From assembly GCF_000813325.1 (NCBI RefSeq), contig NZ_BBQE01000004.1: DNA of 64,000 nt, one strand, 5' to 3'. Source of the DNA: Sulfurospirillum cavolei. Its GTDB lineage: Bacteria; Campylobacterota; Campylobacteria; Campylobacterales; Sulfurospirillaceae. Below are positions 60,502-64,000 of the stretch, one piece after another. A program made the position numbers and the translations under genes. How positions within the stretch are numbered: position 1 is the first letter of the stretch; each line of letters begins with the position of its first letter. Under the pieces are notes generated by a model. The model was not told the origin of the DNA, did no database searches, and was given only the letters and a program-made list of their open reading frames with translations.

Positions 60502-62040
60502 AAGCACGATTTGAATGCAAACGCCATCTTGAGTATTCTGAAAGAGAAGTTTTTGGCGGTACTTTTCTAAAATACGCCTGCACATCGGAAGTCCGACGCC
60601 TTTGTTCAGTTCCCTCTCGTCGATACGTCCCCGCGCGTTATCGCAAATGCGTACTTCTTCGTCTAAAATCATCACGCGAATTCGCCTATCGTCCACGCTA
60701 GAGCGTTTGAACGCATGAATCGCATTGTTTAAGATATTGAGCCAAATTTGCATGTATTCGTTTTTAATGCCGTAAAGCACTTTCGTCTCGTCGCCTTGAA
60801 TGTTCACCGTAATGTTGCCCTCAAGCAAATGCGTTTCGATTAAAGAAAGTGTTTGTTCGATCGATTCGTACACGTTAAAGTGTTGTAGCAGCGTCGAGGG
60901 TTTGTAAAACTCTAAAAAATTCTGCATCGTTTGCGACATAAAATCGAGCGTTTGCTCAACTTTTTTGAGTTGGGTATACAAAAACTCTTTTTGAATCTCT
61001 TTGTCGTGTTCTATCAAACCGATCAACATTAAATTGACGCCGCTAAGGCTTGAAAGCGGCTCTCGCCATTGATGCGAAATATTGCCGATCATCTCCCCGA
61101 GTTCCGCTTTTTTCGATTGTTGCATCATCAATTTTTGGTTTTCGACGTTTTGCGCAATCGCTTTTTTAACCTCTTTGCGTAACATGTAGTTCCATAACAA
61201 AATCATACTTACGATCAACCCGATCGTTCCGAAAAAGTACCATACTTCTTTACGCAGGGGTTGTTGAACGATGGAAGGGATATAACGATTGACGATCGTC
61301 TCTTTTTCGCGTAACGAAACGCTTTGAATACCTTTATTGAGAATATCGCGCAAGATCGTATTGTTCCCCGTGATGCCGATACGAAAAATCGTATCGATGC
61401 CCTCGACGTGCCCTCCGATTTTGAGATTGAAAAACCCTTGTTGCTTAATCTGATACGCCACCAGCGCAAAAGGCTTGATCGTCATATCGACTTGTTTATT
61501 GGCGACCAACACCAAAGCGTCGCTCTCGCTGGCGACCGTAAAAAGCGTCACGTGCGGAAATTCTTTTTCGATTTTCGCAAACAACGGCGAACCTCTGGGC
61601 AGTGCTAGAGTACCGCTCGGAATGGATTTAAGATCGCCGATAAAACTGTGCGTATCGGTCGTAATCAAGACGTTTTTATCGACTAAAATCGGATCGCTAA
61701 ACAGTAGCCACGTATCAAGTTCAGGTGTTTGGCTGATCAAACTGACGATGTCGCATTGAGCGTCTTTAGCTTTTTCGAGGCTATCTTCCCACGTGTACGT
61801 TTGTATGATTTTGACGTTCAGCCCTACGCGTCCGGAGACCAGACTCAAAAGATCGGCTCCGATACCCTCGTGGTTTCCCTCCGGAGTTAAAACCTCAAAA
61901 GGCATTAAAGAAGGGTTGGTACACACTTTAATATCGCGGTGCGATAAGATATAGCGTTGCTCCTCTTCGCTGAGCGTAATATGCGCATTGCCGGCATAGA
62001 GTATTGAGGCAAGGCATAAAAGCCACATGTAAGCTTTCAT
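60490..62040 (-). CDS. Histidine kinase with periplasmic SBP_bac_3 sensor domain
   Basis: 516 residues. Signal peptide, then a solute-binding-protein-type sensor domain (about 28-265: RDIKVCTNPSLMPFEVLTPEGNHEGIGADLL, WEDSLEKAKDAQCDIVSLISQTPEL), one membrane helix (about 275-293), and a HisKA-type domain with phospho-acceptor His near 323 (GEMIGNISHQWREPLSSL). The ATPase domain has IWLNILNNAIHAF (N box), ICDNARG and GVGLPMCRR. It probably binds a small organic solute directly. By position it should signal to the convergent response regulator and may control cstA, analogous in role to BtsS/BtsR though of different architecture. The coding end of the signal peptide region contains ACATGT. Confidence 0.9.
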   Translation of the reverse strand: MKAYMWLLCLASILYAGNAHITLSEEEQRYILSHRDIKVCTNPSLMPFEVLTPEGNHEGIGADLLSLVSGRVGLNVKIIQTYTWEDSLEKAKDAQCDIVSLISQTPELDTWLLFSDPILVDKNVLITTDTHSFIGDLKSIPSGTLALPRGSPLFAKIEKEFPHVTLFTVASESDALVLVANKQVDMTIKPFALVAYQIKQQGFFNLKIGGHVEGIDTIFRIGITGNNTILRDILNKGIQSVSLREKETIVNRYIPSIVQQPLRKEVWYFFGTIGLIVSMILLWNYMLRKEVKKAIAQNVENQKLMMQQSKKAELGEMIGNISHQWREPLSSLSGVNLMLIGLIEHDKEIQKEFLYTQLKKVEQTLDFMSQTMQNFLEFYKPSTLLQHFNVYESIEQTLSLIETHLLEGNITVNIQGDETKVLYGIKNEYMQIWLNILNNAIHAFKRSSVDDRRIRVMILDEEVRICDNARGRIDERELNKGVGLPMCRRILEKYRQKLLFQNTQDGVCIQIVLSNT

Positions 62041-62681
62041 GGGCGTAAGGAAGGGATGTAATGTTCGCTCAATAAAAGAGCGATTTTCTCCGCCATCAGT
62101 GCGTAGCCTTGGGCATTGGGATGCACGGCATCGCCGCGAAGCATTTCGTTTTCCTGAATCGCTTTCAAACTTTCGTCTTCGATTACCAGCGAACGTTCTT
62201 TTGCAATGTCGTAATAATAAGACGGCACGCTAAAGCGCAAAATATCCAACGTAGCAACGCCGACCAAAAGCACGTAAATGCCCCTATCGTGCGCCAATTT
62301 TACCATCGCGCTTATGTTGGCTTTGGTTTGGCGTACGTCACTTTGGCGCAAGAGGTCGTTTCCGCCGTGGCACAAGACCAAAATATCGGGTTGCGTGCGA
62401 TCCAAAACACTAGAGAGTCGCGCTAAGCCTTGCGCGCTCATTTCTCCCGAGACGCCTTCGTTGACGACGTCGACATGTAAGATCTCGGCAAGTACGGCTG
62501 GGTAGCTTTGCTCAGGCAAAACGCCGTATCCTTGGGTTAGGCTATCCCCGAAAGCGACTATTTTCGTATTGAGCGGCAACGAAAGACTCGTCGTATTTCG
62601 ATCGTGGGACGAGCGGTATAACTCAATGCCGACGATAAGAGCTAAAATGATGATGAAATTGCGTAACGTGAAGAGTTCCAT
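62037..62681 (-). CDS. GDSL/SGNH esterase (TesA-like)
   Basis: 214 residues with an N-terminal membrane anchor or signal (FIIILALIVGIELYRS). SGNH blocks: nucleophile Ser in VAFGDSLTQGYG, Gly in VNEGVSGEMSAQGL, Asn in LCHGGNDLLRQ, and catalytic Asp-His in GDAVHPNAQGYALMA. Resembles TesA/arylesterases (lysophospholipase, thioesterase or arylesterase). ATG at 62681 chosen over a start at 62717. It overlaps the kinase gene by 4 nt. Confidence 0.9.
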   Translation of the reverse strand: MELFTLRNFIIILALIVGIELYRSSHDRNTTSLSLPLNTKIVAFGDSLTQGYGVLPEQSYPAVLAEILHVDVVNEGVSGEMSAQGLARLSSVLDRTQPDILVLCHGGNDLLRQSDVRQTKANISAMVKLAHDRGIYVLLVGVATLDILRFSVPSYYYDIAKERSLVIEDESLKAIQENEMLRGDAVHPNAQGYALMAEKIALLLSEHYIPSLRP

Positions 62682-62762
62682 AGCTTTATTGTAACGTGTT
62701 GTCGCTTGTTTTAGCAACTCTTGGTTAGAATATTTCTTATTTTTTTTGAAAGTGCCTTAAGA

Positions 62763-63668
62763 ATGAAACACAACTCTATTGATGTAGTCGGTATCGGCTT
62801 TCTTTTGATCGCTATGCTCACGTGGGCAAGCTCTTTTATCGCCCTTAAAGCCGTCCTTGGCATCCTTGGACCCATGAGCGCGATGTTTGGACGTATGGCA
62901 ATTGCGAGTCTCTGTTTTGTCTATTTTATCAAGCAATTCTCTAAGCTTGAATTTACGAGAAAAGATGTGAAGTATATCTTACTCCTCACCTTTTTTGAAC
63001 CCTGCCTCTACTTTATCTTTGAAGCCAAAGCCTTGCAACTCACCACCGCTTCGCAAGCGGGTATGATCACCTCGATGATGCCGTTGATGACCGCAATCGC
63101 AGCGAGTTTCGTGCTCAAAGAGTACCTCAGTAAACGTGTCGTCATCGGCTCCGCACTGGCTGTTGCAGGTGCTGTTTGGCTGAGTCTTAGTGCACAAAGC
63201 AGTGAACACGCGACCAATCCGCTTTTAGGAAATTTCTTAGAATTTTGCGCGATGGTTTGCGGAACATGGTACGCCATCTCGGTGCGTTACCTCAGCCAAC
63301 GCTTCTCCGCCCTCTTTCTCACTGCCGCTCAAGCGTTTGTGGGCACACTCTTCTTTTTTCCATTAGCCGTTTGGGAATCATGGGGTATGCCACTCAATCT
63401 TACGTGGGAGGCACTTGGATGGTTGTGTTATTTGGGCATTATCGTGACGCTTGGAGGGTATGGCATGTTCAACCTAGCGTTAAGCCGCATCGAAGCCGCA
63501 CGCGCCTCCGTCTTTGTCAATCTCATCCCTGTTTTCACCGTTCTTTTGGCATACGTCTTTTTAGGTGAAGTGCTCTCTCAAACGGAAATGATGGCAAGCT
63601 TTGTGATTTTTGGAGGCATCATCGTCTCTCAACTACCACGTTTTCGTGCAAAAGAGAAACTACTTTAG
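62763..63668 (+). CDS. DMT-superfamily (EamA) transporter
   Basis: 302 residues with ten hydrophobic helices in two EamA repeats: GIGFLLIAMLTWASSFIALKAV at the start and YAISVRYLSQRFSALFLTAAQAFVG in the second half. EALGWLCYLGIIVTLGGYGMFNLALSRIEAARASVFVNLIPVFTVLLAY is the typical late motif. Likely exports amino acids or other small metabolites; the substrate is unknown. Start ATG at 62763, weak SD. Confidence 0.9.
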   Translation: MKHNSIDVVGIGFLLIAMLTWASSFIALKAVLGILGPMSAMFGRMAIASLCFVYFIKQFSKLEFTRKDVKYILLLTFFEPCLYFIFEAKALQLTTASQAGMITSMMPLMTAIAASFVLKEYLSKRVVIGSALAVAGAVWLSLSAQSSEHATNPLLGNFLEFCAMVCGTWYAISVRYLSQRFSALFLTAAQAFVGTLFFFPLAVWESWGMPLNLTWEALGWLCYLGIIVTLGGYGMFNLALSRIEAARASVFVNLIPVFTVLLAYVFLGEVLSQTEMMASFVIFGGIIVSQLPRFRAKEKLL

Positions 63669-63670
63669 AC

Positions 63671-63682
63671 GTTACATGTAAA
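63671..63682. repeat. Palindromic motif GTTACATGTAAA after the transporter gene
   Basis: 11 of 12 bases match TTTACATGTAAA; it starts two nucleotides after the transporter stop. Confidence 0.55.
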
Positions 63683-63698
63683 AAGATTAGGAAGAGAT

Positions 63699-63805
63699 TT
63701 CTTGCAAAATCAATTTTGCAAGAAGAAAAGCACCCAAGGTGCGCGGGCTTCCTGCCGAAGGAAACTCAGTGTTAACGTAGCTCTGGGGGCTTTGCTCCCA
63801 GAGCG
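63699..63805 (+). repeat. Structured intergenic repeat, copy B
   Basis: Counterpart of 35483-35591. Hairpin 1 is a perfect 12-bp stem (TTCTTGCAAAAT/ATTTTGCAAGAA). Small stems GCACC/GGTGC and TTCCT/AGGAA follow, then TGTTAACGT, then hairpin 2 (GCTCTGGG/CCCAGAGC). It lies between convergent genes and can also act as terminator. Confidence 0.65.
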
Positions 63806-63813
63806 TGTCAAAA

Positions 63814-64000
63814 TTAAATGAAGACCACACACGCCTCAGTGGCGCCATGGGCTCCGATGACCAACGACTGTTCGATGTCGGCTGTTTTAGACGGTCCGCT
63901 GATAAAAAGACCAAAAATATCTTTGTCGTCAAAACCAACCCTCGTATAGGCTTCGTGCATCGTATGTACGACCTCGCCTTTGGGTACGACGATCATCAAC
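63814..64000 (-). CDS. LUD-domain protein (LutC/YkgG-like), C-terminal fragment
   Basis: Only the last 61 codons are in the window; the gene continues beyond 64000. The fragment contains IFGLFISGPSKTADIEQSLVIGAHG, the conserved ISGPSxTADIE...GxHG end of the LUD fold. In LutC this domain belongs to the lactate oxidation complex LutABC; other LUD genes may follow outside the window. Confidence 0.85.
   Translation of the reverse strand, partial: LMIVVPKGEVVHTMHEAYTRVGFDDKDIFGLFISGPSKTADIEQSLVIGAHGATEACVVFI

Noticed and set aside
63687..63938. Minus-strand open frame of 83 codons running through the repeat at 63699
   Set aside because: It overlaps the LUD-domain gene in another frame and its C-terminal half is just the structured repeat read backwards.
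1..64000. CRISPR array, tRNA, rRNA or insertion sequence
   Set aside because: I looked for regularly spaced direct repeats, tRNA-like TTC-A-x-TCC arms and transposase frames and saw none.

Overview
The window looks like chromosomal DNA of a free-living member of the Campylobacterota, most likely Sulfurospirillum or a close relative. Reasons: the futalosine menaquinone gene mqnC, the S6-SSB-S18-Lon-BamD-FliW run, a CheB without receiver domain next to CheR, the fliL-acpS pair, a short DprA and a short RecG, and the order rpiB-(coiled-coil protein)-apt-(trpB)-dedA-pepA-cheB-cheR. As I remember it, much of this order is shared with Campylobacter jejuni. The genus is inferred and was not searched.

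Layout. 1-3763 (+): thioredoxin-like lipoprotein (5' end outside the window), ftsY, radA, fliL, acpS. 3760-13275 (-): thiS, a MidA-type methyltransferase, argD, a TRIC-type membrane protein, ruvX, a small secreted protein, a YbaK-type deacylase, a TauE-type transporter, dprA, a divergent polysaccharide deacetylase, minE, minD, ilvC. 13412-18410 (+): HDOD protein, rnr, holA, then rpsF-ssb-rpsR. 18459-21646 (-): lon and bamD. 21807-28147 (+): fliW, then a more AT-rich cluster with a 1260-residue MshQ-like surface protein and three minor-pilin-like proteins. 28239-28754 (+): hpf. 28815-35454 (-): recG, a degenerate M16 protein, mqnC, two small membrane proteins, hemL, cytochrome c. 35676-44259 (+): folD, lepB, M50 protease, rpiB, apt, trpB, dedA, pepA, cheB, cheR. 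44269-49507: small enzymes, htpX, a frameshifted gene, metE. 49515-53041 (-): an AT-rich accessory segment with an RHH protein and a nuclease-helicase-repeat protein. 53142-64000: DnaQ-family exonuclease, a DUF294-type protein, a small unknown gene, a cstA-yjiX-yjiA-like pyruvate-uptake operon with an adjacent two-component pair, a GDSL esterase, a DMT transporter, and the C-terminus of a LutC-like LUD protein.

How the genes work together. Most are housekeeping genes in tight, translationally coupled runs, with several TAATG, ATGA and GTGA junctions. Three things go beyond that. (1) The surface protein and pilin cluster is dense in bacterial N-glycosylation sequons (D/E-X-N-X-S/T): I count 19 in the large protein and 11 in the three pilins, which suggests a heavily glycosylated pilus tip or adhesin. 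(2) The 49.5-53.1 kb segment carries a lone PD-(D/E)XK-like, SF2 helicase, six-repeat protein that looks like an undescribed DNA-defence or DNA-processing enzyme. It is bracketed by two copies of the palindrome TTTACATGTAAA. (3) That palindrome and its ACATGT core are strongly over-represented across the window. A separate structured repeat of about 108 nt occurs twice.

No tRNA, rRNA, CRISPR array, transposase or integrase gene was seen. All positions and counts were read by eye.
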